DNA of 64,000 bases, from the NCBI GenBank assembly GCA_015345905.1, contig JADDTR010000004.1, positions 1,178,001 to 1,242,000 of the forward strand. The letters are read 5' to 3'. Source of the DNA: Aotearoamyces nothofagi (lineage: Eukaryota; Ascomycota; Leotiomycetes; Leotiales; Tympanidaceae). Below the pieces are notes generated by a model. That model was given only the letters and a program-made list of their open reading frames with translations. It was not told the DNA's origin and did not search any database. The position numbers and the translations under genes are program-made. Of the stretch, positions 36,081 to 47,040 are shown in pieces; positions within the stretch are counted from its first letter, which is position 1; the number at the start of each line of letters is the position of its first letter.

Positions 36081-37136
36081 TTTTAATCAACAAGCGTCTC
36101 CATTTGAGCATTGCGAAAGTTATTTCGGCGTGCTCAATTGTACCAAATTCAGTGCGTATTCAGGCATTGTCTCCAGTCTTGATGTTTTATAATAACATAA
36201 TTGTATTAGTCCTCCTACGCTACTTCTTCCTCACAATTACGATCACCATCTTGAACGCCACTATTCTTATAACAATGTATCTTGAAAACTATAAGTATTT
36301 TGTATGGATCGTCTAGGACTACCTGGAGGTACAGTTCCTTCCAGCTTCCAAGACTGGCTTACGATAACTGATGAGGCTGACTAAATTCCTTCGAATATAT
36401 AACGAACAGATATATAAGTAGATCTATCAGTGAAAAAGAGAGAAAAAAGAAGAAATTATCTCACATCCACAGTTTAAGATACCCCTAGAGGATACATCCA
36501 TCAAGAGATATGTATCACACCAGACACCCTCTCTAGCCATTAACCTTCATATGCTATGATAGATCGATCACGGCGACCAATGCCCACACTCACGATTTGG
36601 CAGAGAAATCTGATCCGCTTATAAGAACCAGTTTATTGCCTAATGTTTATTGTAAAACTATAAATCTATAAACTGCTTTTCTACAATTATAATTGTAGAT
36701 ATAATAGGAAGCCCATACACTGAAATAGCTTCAATTAGTGTAAAAGACGTATTATTCTCTAGACTTGAAGTATGCAGCTGCTATAGTTAACTTATATATT
36801 ATTTGATATATAAGTTAATTATTCAAATTTCTCATACATCACGAATCACGACCGGTGGAAGAGAATGAAAGGATTTAGCACCCGTGTTATATGTCACTCG
36901 GTCATGATGCATAGCAAATCCAATTAAATGCGAAGGATCTCAAGTTCATATCTCCGTTTGAGTATGCTCGACTATGCCCTCCCGTCATTACCGTTCCAGC
37001 CAGCAAACCAAGCAGAATGTGCCATGGCCGGTCGACCTGGTATGTATTGCTAAACGCCATCCCAATGCACGAACTCCCACAGATTCCCGAGCCAGAGAAA
37101 GTGATACAATTTGGGCCACAGGCCAGACCTTCACTC
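36081..37136. other. intergenic, kinase and Prp31 3' ends
   Basis: Region between two convergent genes. Only short frames without resemblance. It contains a perfect hairpin (36787-36818), listed separately. Confidence 0.5.
36787..36818. repeat. perfect 13-bp inverted repeat with 6-nt loop
   Basis: TTAACTTATATAT, loop TATTTG, ATATATAAGTTAA. An AT-rich hairpin between convergent genes. It could be a remnant of a small inverted-repeat element; a chance origin in AT-rich DNA is possible. Confidence 0.7.
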
Positions 37137-39091
37137 TCACTTGGGCAGTGCTGGCGGGCCCATCTTTCCAGCGCCCGTATCGACTTTCTTCTTCGGCGGC
37201 AGATCAGGCACCTTGAAGCCTCCGTTCGCAGCGCCGTTGCTGGACTGTCCGCCGACTTGGGTGAAGGTTCCGCCCTTGAACCATCTGTCCTCTTCCGCTT
37301 TCCGCTTCCTGCTCATCTCGGCCTGCATCTTGGGATCTACAAGCTCGAGGCCTTGGACTGGCGTGAAAGCAATCGAGGACGCCGTGCCTGATCCGGCTCC
37401 AACTGTTGAGCCGACTCCAGATGCGCGAAGGCCCTTGCCACGAAGATCCACAGCACCAGCGCCTTGGCCAAAGCCACGAAGTGATGAGGCGGAGCCGCCT
37501 ACTGGTGTCGCTCCTCCCCATCCCTTGTTTTTTGCACTTAGCTTGGCCTTTGTCCGCTGATCAATTTGGAGATTCCTAATACGACCATCATTCGCTGCAC
37601 CAATCATACCCAATCCTACGGTACCCTCGCCCGTGCCATATCCGATTTCCTTCTCTTCCTGTCCGAAAGCCATTCTGTTCTGGGCCTTTCGCAAATCCGT
37701 CATAGCTGTGGCCTCCTTAGCTTTCCTTGCTCTTCGCCCACCACGCTTCCTTGCTGGTTTGTCATCAGGAGCTGGAAGAGCTCGCTGTCCTTTATTGGGA
37801 GGCGGTTCTGTAAGTTTCTCTAGACGATCTAAACATGCAGCTTTCAACTCTTCTCCTGTGGATCCATCTGGACTGCTATGAACACGATCAACTCTAGCTG
37901 CAAGTACGACCTTTGCTGAAACAATGCGCATAGCTTGTTTCTTGAGATCATTCGGTATTCCTCGAATGATAGGGGAATGATACAGATATCCTTGTTGTCT
38001 TACTCCAACATTGGTCGCAAAACCGGTACCTGACTGTTTCTTTGATCCAAGTGGTGCTAAATTGCAAGCAGGCGTTTTTGCAAGACCTGTAAGGCCGCCT
38101 GCGAAATTAAGGAGTTGTGCAGCTGTTAATGATCCAATGAGAGCTGTAAGATTAGGCGCAAATAGATTCATTCGAGATTGAACATAATCAGTTAAGGTCT
38201 TCTTCGCTTTATCCAGTGCGAGTGACATCTCGCAGGCTCGCAGAACCCTCTCTAGTTCCACTGGTGTCATCTCACGGCCTTTAGTTGTGGTGGCTTCGAC
38301 AGTAACAATCATCAACGATGGTCCATCTAGCACCGATCTCAAAGTGACCCCGAGAGGATTGTCTTTAGAGTTTTGGAGGGACTTGATGCTCTCGCTATCC
38401 ATTGGCCCGTTCCCAATGATCGTGACTGCCTTCGCATAGTCGAGCGGGTTCGTGACCATAGTCTCTAGCTCGGGAAAGCGTACGGAGTAGTGATCGCGTA
38501 TGAACTTGTGGACAAGAATAATTTCATTGTCGATGGACGTGGAAAGCGTATTCGACTGAGTTAAAAGATGGTACTCGGGATTATCTTCGATCGAGCCAAC
38601 AAACGTCGTCTGTTTGTCTGGGGGTAATGTTTGAAAATATGTGATTTTCTAAAGGGCGCAGGAATGGTCAGGGCTATTAAATAAAAAGCGGATGTAAACC
38701 TTTGACTTTCCAGGATGGTGGAAGGGGATTGGGGAGAAGTACTAACCTCTAATACAGGCTCCAGCGTCTTCATCAAGCCAGCTACACTTCGAACATCCTC
38801 GACACCTCCTAGTTGCATCTTCTCGACTTTTGCCTTCGCCTCATCTTCGTCTTCAACAGTGTCTACCGCAATATCATTCATGCCAAGCATATCTTCGTCA
38901 TCGTCGACATCTTCCTCGTCGCCATCAAGCTCCATACTACCACCATCGGGGCCTATGAGCTTTGGCGCGTGGTCCAGGAGGGCAGACTTTGATACGACCT
39001 CCCCAGTGAAGAGACCTCCATTCTCCTGACCTTCGCCTTCCGAGCCGGAGTCCTCGAAGTCGTTAAGGAGCTCATCTGCTAGAGTGGACAT
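37137..39091 (-). CDS. prp31: U4/U6 snRNP splicing factor Prp31
   Basis: Model: complement(join(37137..38648,38747..39091)), 618 aa. Prp31 binds the U4 snRNA 5' stem-loop with Snu13 and holds the U4/U6-U5 tri-snRNP together in the nucleus. Seen: acidic N-terminus, NOSIC-type helical region (FIRDHYSVRFPELE), the NOP domain (TLRSVLDGPSLMIVTVEATT in altered order, then LIGSLTAAQLLNFAGGLTGL and PACNLAPLGSKK) and a basic C-terminal tail with GTFTQVGG. The single 98-nt intron starts GTTAGT, has a CTGACC branch site and ends TTTAG. The ATG at 39091 gives the normal MSTLADELLND start. Divergent from clf1. Confidence 0.96.
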
Positions 39092-39483
39092 TTTGCAGAT
39101 TCTTGTAGTTGCGTTGGGGAAATAGTCAAAAAGTACCTTAAGCTGTTCAGGTAAATAAATGCGGCCGCAAGGAACTAGTATGTTTTGGGCGACTCGCGAC
39201 AAGTCAATACCACTATACCAGTTTGTTGCGTTAAATTGGTAAATTTGTATGGAGAATTTACGATAGAGATTTTCTTAAGTAAGAAATTTGACGTATACTG
39301 AGGCATTACGTATTCAGCATACTATGTTACAGTAATAATCAGAAATACAGCTTGCTTCAGCCTTCTGATATCCACTAATATTTTGCCTCAGGCATCACTA
39401 ATCAAGCTTAACTTTGAACTTATTGAAATTATCTCAAGGTCACATTGCGACCACATACAACTTGTAGTTATACATCCAACATT
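39092..39483. promoter_or_regulatory. 392-bp shared promoter, prp31 / clf1
   Basis: Two spliceosome genes start from opposite ends of this short AT-rich interval, so it must hold both promoters and may co-regulate them. The reading frame of clf1 stays open 13 codons upstream of its ATG. Confidence 0.7.
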
Positions 39484-41604
39484 ATGGAGTCGTCACGGGG
39501 CCCTCCGAGGGTGAAGAACAAGGCTCCGGCCCCTCAGCAAATCAGCGCCGAGCAGCTTCTGCGCGAAGCTGTCGATAGACAGGAAACTGGACTTCAAGCA
39601 CCAACTCAGCGATTCGCTGACCTCGAAGAGCTCCATGAGTTCCAAGGCCGGAAACGGAAGGAGTTTGAGGATTATGTGCGGAGGAACAGGGTTAATATGA
39701 ACAACTGGATGAATTATGCGCAATGGGAATTAGAACAGAAAGAGTTCAAACGAGCTCGGTCAATCTTCGAGCGCGCTTTGGATGTCGACGCGACATCTGT
39801 AAAGCTATGGATTCGATACATCGAGGCGGAGATGAAATCAAGGAATATCAACCACGCGCGCAATCTTCTGGATCGAGCAGTCACAATCCTTCCTCGAGTC
39901 GACAAACTGTGGTACAAATATGTCTACATGGAGGAGATGCTGGGCAACATTCCAGGAACACGGCAAGTCTTTGAAAGGTGGATGTCTTGGGAGCCAGATG
40001 AGGCCGCATGGAGTTGTTATATCAAGTTGGAAAAAAGATATGGCGAATACCAAAGAGCGCGGGACATATTCCAGAGATTCACAGTGGTACACCCCGAACC
40101 TAGAAATTGGATTAAATGGTCAAGATTTGAGGAAGAATACGGTACTAGTGATCTAGTAAGAGAGGTCTTTGGAACAGCTGTGGAAGCTTTGGGTGAGGAC
40201 TTTATGGACGAGAGGCTATTCATTGCCTATGCTCGATTTGAGGCAAAGCTCAAAGAATACGAGCGCGCTCGTGCTATTTACAAGTATGCGCTAGATCGCC
40301 TATCCCGCTCAAAATCTCTTGCCCTACACAAAGCCTACACAACCTTTGAAAAGCAATTTGGTGATCGAGAAGGCGTTGAGGACGTCATATTATCGAAGCG
40401 CCGGGTACAATATGAGGAACAAATCAAGGAGAACCCAAAGAATTACGACGTCTGGTTTGACTATGCTCGACTTGAAGAAACGTCCGGCGATGTTGACCGT
40501 GTCCGAGATGTTTACGAACGAGCCATTGCACAAATTCCTCCAACACAAGAAAAGAGACATTGGCGGCGTTACATATATATTTGGATATTCTACGCCTTAT
40601 GGGAAGAAATGGACAACAAGGACGTTGAGCGAGCTCGTCAAATCTATCAAGAATGCATACGCCTAATCCCACACAAGAAGTTTACATTTGCCAAGATCTG
40701 GCTAATGAAGGCTCATTTCGAGATCCGACAGAAACAGCTTAGTGCAGCCAGGAAGACATTAGGACAAGCTATTGGCATGTGTCCAAAGGATAAGTTGTTC
40801 AAGGGATATATTGAACTGGAACTTAAGCTCTTTGAGTTTGTACGTTGTCGCACCTTGTATGAGAAGCACATCGAATGGAACGCAGCAAACTGCCAGGCAT
40901 GGATCAAGTTTGCTGAACTCGAGCGTGGTCTCGACGACTTGGAACGGACACGAGCCATTTTTGAATTAGCTGTCAGCCAACCAGTGCTGGATATGCCAGA
41001 GCTGCTATGGAAAGCCTATATTGATTTCGAGGAGGAGGAAGGCGAGTACGAGCGCACAAGGAGGCTTTATGAGAGACTGCTGGACAAGACCGATCACGTC
41101 AAGGTCTGGATTAGTTACGCTCACTTCGAAATCAACGTGCCAGATGAAGAGGAAGAGGAGGAAGGTGACGAGGAGAAGCCTGTTAGTGAAGCAGCAAAGG
41201 CTCGAGCTAGGAAGGTATTCGAGCGTGCACACAAGAGCATGAAGGATAGAGAGCTCAAAGAAGAAGTATGTCTAACTCCACATCTTTTCTTACTTGACCT
41301 ATTCTCAATCAAAGACAATACTAACACCCGGCAGCGCGTCACACTCCTCAACGCCCAACTCGCCTTTGAACGCACCCACGGCGACGACGAGAGCATCGCC
41401 GAGGTGCAGAAACAGATGCCTCGCAAAGTCAAGCGCAGACGCAAGCTGGACGACGATAGCTACGAGGAGTACATTGACTACGTCTTCCCGGCCGACGATC
41501 GCCAAACGCAGAACCTTAGTAGAATGCTGGCCATGGCGCAGAACTGGAAGGAGGCTGGTGGTAACATTACCGGTGGCGGCGCGAGTGGCGACGCGGCGAA
41601 TTAA
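39484..41604 (+). CDS. clf1: pre-mRNA splicing factor Clf1 (crooked neck-like, HAT repeats)
   Basis: Model: join(39484..41265,41335..41604), 683 aa. Clf1/Syf3 is a scaffold of the Prp19 (NTC) complex that is needed for spliceosome assembly. About 15 HAT repeats span nearly the whole protein (patterns like W..Y..WE and RAR.IFERAL), followed by an acidic EEEEEGDEE tract and a basic [12 protein letters not shown] segment. A 69-nt intron (GTATGT, branch ATACTAACA, GCAG) stays open when read through, so it is easily missed; removing it joins LKEE to RVTLLN as in relatives. The ATG at 39484 starts MESSRGPP, the usual beginning. Confidence 0.96.
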   Translation: MESSRGPPRVKNKAPAPQQISAEQLLREAVDRQETGLQAPTQRFADLEELHEFQGRKRKEFEDYVRRNRVNMNNWMNYAQWELEQKEFKRARSIFERALDVDATSVKLWIRYIEAEMKSRNINHARNLLDRAVTILPRVDKLWYKYVYMEEMLGNIPGTRQVFERWMSWEPDEAAWSCYIKLEKRYGEYQRARDIFQRFTVVHPEPRNWIKWSRFEEEYGTSDLVREVFGTAVEALGEDFMDERLFIAYARFEAKLKEYERARAIYKYALDRLSRSKSLALHKAYTTFEKQFGDREGVEDVILSKRRVQYEEQIKENPKNYDVWFDYARLEETSGDVDRVRDVYERAIAQIPPTQEKRHWRRYIYIWIFYALWEEMDNKDVERARQIYQECIRLIPHKKFTFAKIWLMKAHFEIRQKQLSAARKTLGQAIGMCPKDKLFKGYIELELKLFEFVRCRTLYEKHIEWNAANCQAWIKFAELERGLDDLERTRAIFELAVSQPVLDMPELLWKAYIDFEEEEGEYERTRRLYERLLDKTDHVKVWISYAHFEINVPDEEEEEEGDEEKPVSEAAKARARKVFERAHKSMKDRELKEEVCLTPHLFLLDLFSIKDNTNTRQRVTLLNAQLAFERTHGDDESIAEVQKQMPRKVKRRRKLDDDSYEEYIDYVFPADDRQTQNLSRMLAMAQNWKEAGGNITGGGASGDAAN

Positions 41605-42094
41605 GTGTATATGTACCCATAGGAAATGGATCGGGATGTTGGGTCTTGTAGCTGGGGTATGATGGTTGGGGTATCTAGTAGGTCAAGCTTTGTGATTCGA
41701 TAGAAGATGACTTGATATGCCTACCATATATGTCTTATCGCGATGCGATGAGATTGGATGTGGCTCCAGATTCGACAATCACCCATACACAACGTTTTTA
41801 TCTCTCATACAACCCCACCCCCAATCATCTCTTACTCCCAAAAAACCCCAGCCAATATCCCATCACCCAGCCCATTCCATCCTCTCCAACCCAACCCAAC
41901 CTAACCCCCTCTCCGCGCTTCCAACTTCGATTCTATACACGCTACGCTGATGAGAAGACTAGAGGGGGGGGAGGACGACGAAGGGAGAAGAAACGAACGT
42001 CAGCGAGCCTCTCCAGTTCCAGCGCTGATATCTAGAACTCCTGGTCAGCATCATAGCACAGGCAGCTAGAATAGCGCTAGATAGCTAAGGTAGA
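41605..42094. other. 3' flank of clf1
   Basis: About 490 bp, with a pyrimidine-rich, ACCC/CCAAC-repetitive stretch at 41800-41940 and no credible gene. The 3' UTR of clf1 is expected at its start. Confidence 0.4.
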
Positions 42095-42531
42095 TCAAGT
42101 CAGGCGCCACTGGTAGTTGAAGCTTCCATATGCAACTACAAGCTACCTAGCCGGATTAGATACGAGGCAGTGGATGGGCTCGGCACGGTAGCTGGCGCCG
42201 AGAGCCGGGGTCTGGGGACAGGGCTGGCACTAATTGGAGTTACGAGTGACGTGCTTGCTGCTGCTCGGGCTGCGTAGCCTATAAATTCGCCTAGGTTGGG
42301 GTGGGTTAGAATCTCGGTGTCGTGCTTGGCGTATAAAGAGGGAAGGTTACAGATACATCCGGTAGAGAAGGCAAGACAGAACCAGCTGCGGAATTTGTAG
42401 ATGCGCTAGAAGTGTAGAGCGGTGATGGCGAGGAAGAGGAGGACAAATATTACAGAAGCGGCTTGGGATGGGAGGTATTTCCAGAGGTAGGAATCGCCAA
42501 CGCCGGTTTTCAATGGCTCAAGGACCGCCAT
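42095..42531 (-). pseudogene. RTA1-like membrane protein gene, decayed and truncated
   Basis: From the ATG at 42531 the minus strand reads like the start of an RTA1-family lipid-translocation/resistance protein: WKYLPSQAASVIF, a first membrane helix, then WFCLAF and, after a good intron (42291-42356; GTATCT...CCTAG), EFIGYAARAAA. A TAG at 42406-42408 interrupts the helix end where relatives often have Gln, as RIP on CAG would produce. After the second helix the similarity fades and no further membrane segments are found, so most of the seven-helix protein is missing. The RTA1 assignment is from memory of the family pattern. Confidence 0.5.
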
Positions 42532-43534
42532 TTTGATCGGGCACTGACTGGGCTCAAGGAGATCGGTTTAGATTTGAAGCTGAGAGATCGACTGGTGATG
42601 AGAGCAGAGCGGCGATGAGATTTGAATGAGAATAGGGAAAAGAGTTGATAGAGCAGGAGATCAACGGAGATGATGGTGTTGGAGGAAGCAAGAGTCGCGG
42701 GGAGGATGACAGTTGAAATGCTGCACACCGCAGGGCTGACATTGGAAGCGGCCATCATCAACAGGTCTACAGCTGGCACTGCAAAGTCCGCAAGTATATA
42801 GCAAGTATACCACAGCATAGCAAGTGAAGCCTTATTTAGAAACGAGATTCTTCGTGTACGTGTATAAGCCAGCTCTGGGGCTAGTGTACACGCACACTAG
42901 CAAGGTGCACCCCGCCGCGCTAGCTTTGGGTTTAGCGCACGCGGTCACTAACAAGGTGGATCGGATCGATCGCGCTGTAGATTTGGGGAGAGGGGGCGGC
43001 AGATCCGTGCACGTGCAGCAGATCCGTGCGGCAGATCCGTGCAGCCTGGCCGACGATCCTCTTGCAATTGGGTCCTCGCACTCTCCCCGAGTAAATGTTG
43101 TCTGCCGTGTTGTGCACTGGGGTAGGGCTAGCCAATCCCAGAGTCAGAATGGCAGGTTCTCGCACGGCATTGGTCAGTGTCGCCGTTATTCACAACACGG
43201 CCCGCTCCCAGCATTTAGGCTCATTCGAGGAGAGTGCAAGTATATAGTCGTGATGCCAACTCTCTAGGCGCTGCCGTCTCCTTCTTCATACTCCACGAAA
43301 CTTACTGGTCAGTAACATTCTACTCTGTGAGGTTGGGAGAAGGATGGTGGTTATCTCAACATACTCACGATACACATGTCCACATGTCCGGATGTAATGG
43401 CCTCTCGTTACATGGGAAAGCTCCGAGACAAATTTATTAACCAGAGAAATACTCTGCAACCAGAAAATGGCAGTGGAGTGCCAGCTCTGCTTTTCAAGCA
43501 GCCAAGTCCTCCTGAAGACCTGCTTCTGGAAACT
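42532..43534. other. intergenic with short GATCCGTGC repeats
   Basis: 1 kb without a supported gene. Three GATCCGTGC(A/G)-type motifs cluster at 43002-43045. Confidence 0.4.
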
Positions 43535-44518
43535 TCAACTATTCCTGCCAGTGGGGCCTAGGCTTCTACAAATGGACTCGATCAGGAACCGGCCACCCTC
43601 ACCGATCTGCCCCAGGTCCCGGCCACGATACAATAGTGCAACATAGTGGGCGAGGATGACGAGGGCTTCCGGTTGCCGTTGGGACAGCAAATCTATGTAG
43701 TCGGGTGAAATAAGTATCGGCCATGCGAATCCCACATTCATTCAAGTTTTGTTTCCTGAAGCTGTATGCTGTATATTGAACACCTACTGAAGATGCAATA
43801 GTGACTCTCAATATACCTCTTGCAAGGATAGGGTTATATCTGCAGTATTTACCAAATCCTATAGTGCATCGCATTCTGATCCACTTGCAGCATCCGTCTG
43901 CTGCATGAGGACTCGAGACAATCTAAGACAAGATCCCAGCTCCGTGTCACACAGCAGATGCCAGCCTTGGTCGATGATGGCTAGCAGACCACGATAAATA
44001 CTTAGGCAATGTGTGAACCTGTCGATGAACCCTTCGAGACTATCTCTTTGATAGTGCAATGTGTCGCACAGCAGATGAATACCAGCCATGGACGAGAATA
44101 GGAACATGTGAACACAATTGGCCAGAGCCACTTCCAGGACCGGGTTGCTTTCATTGAAGAGTGATAGAGCACGGGTTTGTAAGCCGGTGGCATATTTGCG
44201 GTAAAAGTTACGAGACTCCGTAGTCCTAGTGTTCAGTTGCAAGACTGACATTGCGAGCATTTGATGCATCAGATATGGTATCGTAAGAGCATGTTTTACG
44301 TAGATGGCGCTTGGCGTGATGTCTGGTCGCCCCGACTCCTCGAAGGATAGAAATTCTTTGCCGGAAAGATTATTGAAGAGCTCGAGATGAGTCACGTTTA
44401 CGCTGTAGGGGTCAAATGGGTTCTCGTTGCTGATGTTTAGTCGGTTGTTGTGTCTGCAGCTGCCGCCTGCTACTGCTCCGAGTACTCCATATTCGGCGTG
44501 TTGAGTGTCCAGTTTCCT
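43535..44518 (-). pseudogene. Zn2Cys6-type transcription regulator, C-terminal part, decayed
   Basis: Minus strand: VTHLELFNNLSG, then YLMHQMLAMSVLQL and FIDRFTHCLSIYRGL, followed by FAWPILISPDYIDLL, ALVILAHYVALLYR and GGRFLIESI. This is the order seen in fungal Zn2Cys6 regulators of the fungal_trans_2 type. The two halves are separated by in-frame stops (a TAG after SECDAL and a TGA before MNVGFAWP) that fit C-to-T changes, and no Zn2Cys6 cysteine cluster was found upstream. Either the N-terminal exons are lost or the gene is dead; the second is favoured. Confidence 0.6.
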
Positions 44519-46992
44519 AGAAGGCCTGTCAGTTTCTAACTGTCTATATTCTCTAGGCCGAGCCCGACTTTATTTCATCTCCCTTTTTTATACTGCGAGG
44601 CTTGGTCGCGAGATTCTTTCATGGGTGCCAGTAGTAATACGGTTGGCTCCTTACCGTATGGTAACCCTAGCACATACGGCACCTATAAGCATCTCAAGTC
44701 ATGGCCAAAAGAAATATATCTTCGTTTTCGCTGGATGCTAATCAGCGAGCTTCTGTATCAAACTCTAAATTTTGATATATGCGCACTTGGCATGTCCTGT
44801 ACATGTAAACAGTACCAGCTATAATACTACTGACAGCCTCGGACCTGTTTGCAGCACGTTCTTGGGCTTCTGAACTGCAGTAATGGAAACCTGAGCCCGC
44901 TCTCTAGCTTCTTGGAGTTTGTGCAGTCTGGTCGGCCCTGGCTCTAGCATGAAACGCAGGGATTCTTCGACTCTCCAGCAATCCGCTTGATTCATACTGC
45001 TTCGAAGAAGGCGCCTCACCTGTACATCTATATCTGATAGCTCAATAGGCCGTGCTCTCTCTCTCTAGTCACCTGTCTTCTTTCTCGACTAGATCTCTGG
45101 CTGATTATTCCCACGTACTGTTCGTATTTTCCTAAACAAGCAGGACATCTACTCGTAGCTTAGATCGGTCTTCAGTATCCGATTGCATGGATGCCATTTT
45201 GGGCCGCATGTTAGGCTCGTATAAGTATGTAACTCAAATTCCCAGATCCGCAGCCTTGGCCTCTTCGCTTCTACGCCCTTTTTCCTCCGTCGAGCCTACA
45301 ATCTTGCTCGCTGACAGAACTCTTTTTTCAGCATAGCTCTAAAGTCGTATGGCGAGGTTCATTTACAATGTCGACTTTAAATTAGCTGTGGGGATTCTTG
45401 ATGATATTTTGCGGTTGAGCGAGAGGTTGCAGTGAGTAGTTATAAATCGAACAATTCTACGTGTAGAACAAGGTAGCACTTATAGTCACTTAATCTTTCA
45501 TTAATACTTGGATAGTCTTAGCACTCAAACTTGCTCTTTGGTCGACGACTACATTCTACCAAACACTCCCGAGTCAGTCAAGGCCAATATGGTTGGTGCA
45601 GGTGTTGTCATTGGCCATATTCCGACTATTCTAGCACTATCAGGGTGGACTAGCCTATAATTATCTTGTCTATCTTCAAGATATTGACCCCTAGCATTCC
45701 TTCTGAGTATCGGATCACCGGCCGCCAACCCGGTCCGAACGTTTATATACAATATAAATCGGATACCGGAAGTGATCGTGATCTCGCTGGGATATTTATG
45801 CGAGTGATAAGAAGTGGCGGTGACGGTGTCTCGCCCTCGTTATATAGCTGTTTGCCCAAATGAAATTACAAATACAACCAAATGCCGTCCACGCCAAAGA
45901 CCGCTCGGTGTAAGAGTACGCCTGTTATCAGAGCACAGATTTGAGCGCACTATAGAGATGGGAAAGGGCCGAAGGATATTAAAGGTCTGGTTCATATTTA
46001 TAGAACAACAATCAGTTCAATCATCCAGCGCATGAGACAAAGGATTGGTGAAATGCGATCTCCCAATGCTCAGATGTACAGTACTCCTGATAAACTCCTA
46101 CCAAAGGCGAGCGACGTTTGACAACAGCAGCCTGGAACAAAATGCACACTCCACTAGCTGCATTCACAACACCGAGCAAATCTAGACGTCAACTCTACTA
46201 GCACACCGTCTGCAAAGAGCTAGCACACAGCGGGAAAAACGCAACGCAAGCTACGACACAGGACATTCCTCAAGCCAAGACATAAACCACAGCGACCGAA
46301 ACAGTCCAAAGCTTTTTCTAGCAATCCCCTCAACTGGTTGGATGGAAGTGCGTTGGCTGGACAGGTCTACATTTCAGATAAGATATAACGTGTAGAATTA
46401 CCATAATGTAAGGGCACCAGGCGGGAGGAATATCTTGGCAAAAACCCCGAAGCCGGCTTTTCAAGAGTAGCCGGGCTTTAGGATCAGTCTGTAACTGTTG
46501 GATATAAGTAGAGCTGGGTCCATTTGTATTTCTAGAAAGAAGGGGGGGGGTGGAAGGAGTCAAATCCGCTGTACTGGAGAAACAGGAGAACTATTTGTTT
46601 TAGCTTATCCTGTAGTGTGTCTCCATGGCACAGTGCGCTATATCGGTTATAAGACAGCAGTTCTCTCTTCTGTTCTTTCTCTAGGTTCAATGTATTCTCT
46701 TCTTACTTGCTGCCTTGCACCTCAGACACCCAACTGCCAGAGCAGGAGATACAGATGTCGTGGTTGCCGTAGCTAGATATATAGCGTCTATTCTAGTCGC
46801 ACCGCCAGCACCAAAATCCGTGACTACTGGTTAGTGACTTAGCATCGCCGCCAGTAGATATATCCGTCACCAGCAGTTCCAACCATCCGCGATCCCAGCA
46901 CCAGCATCCGTAACCAATACCGTGACCAGCTAGTAACTTGGTATCACAGCAGCTCCCTCTCTACATATTTGCATGGTCCCATCTTCCCCTGG
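44519..46992. other. long intergenic stretch with one unidentified minus-strand fragment
   Basis: 2.5 kb. The only protein-like piece is on the minus strand at about 44830-45055: about 70 codons including RPIELSDIDV, LEPGPTRLHKLQEARERAQ and VQKPKNVLQT, ending near a possible GT donor. It resembles a single exon or a gene fragment; no family is recognised. The rest shows no coding sign. Confidence 0.35.
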
Positions 46993-47040
46993 TAGCACAG
47001 TAGCACAGTAGCACAGTAGCACAGTAGCACAGTAGCACAC
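46993..47040 (+). repeat. 8-bp tandem repeat TAGCACAG, 6 units
   Basis: Five perfect units and a last TAGCACAC. It marks the left edge of the GC-rich, repeat-laden block. Confidence 0.9.

Noticed and set aside
41266-41334. Readthrough segment of clf1 as a coding insertion
   Set aside because: GTATGT donor, ATACTAACA branch and GCAG acceptor show a normal intron whose length happens to be a multiple of three.
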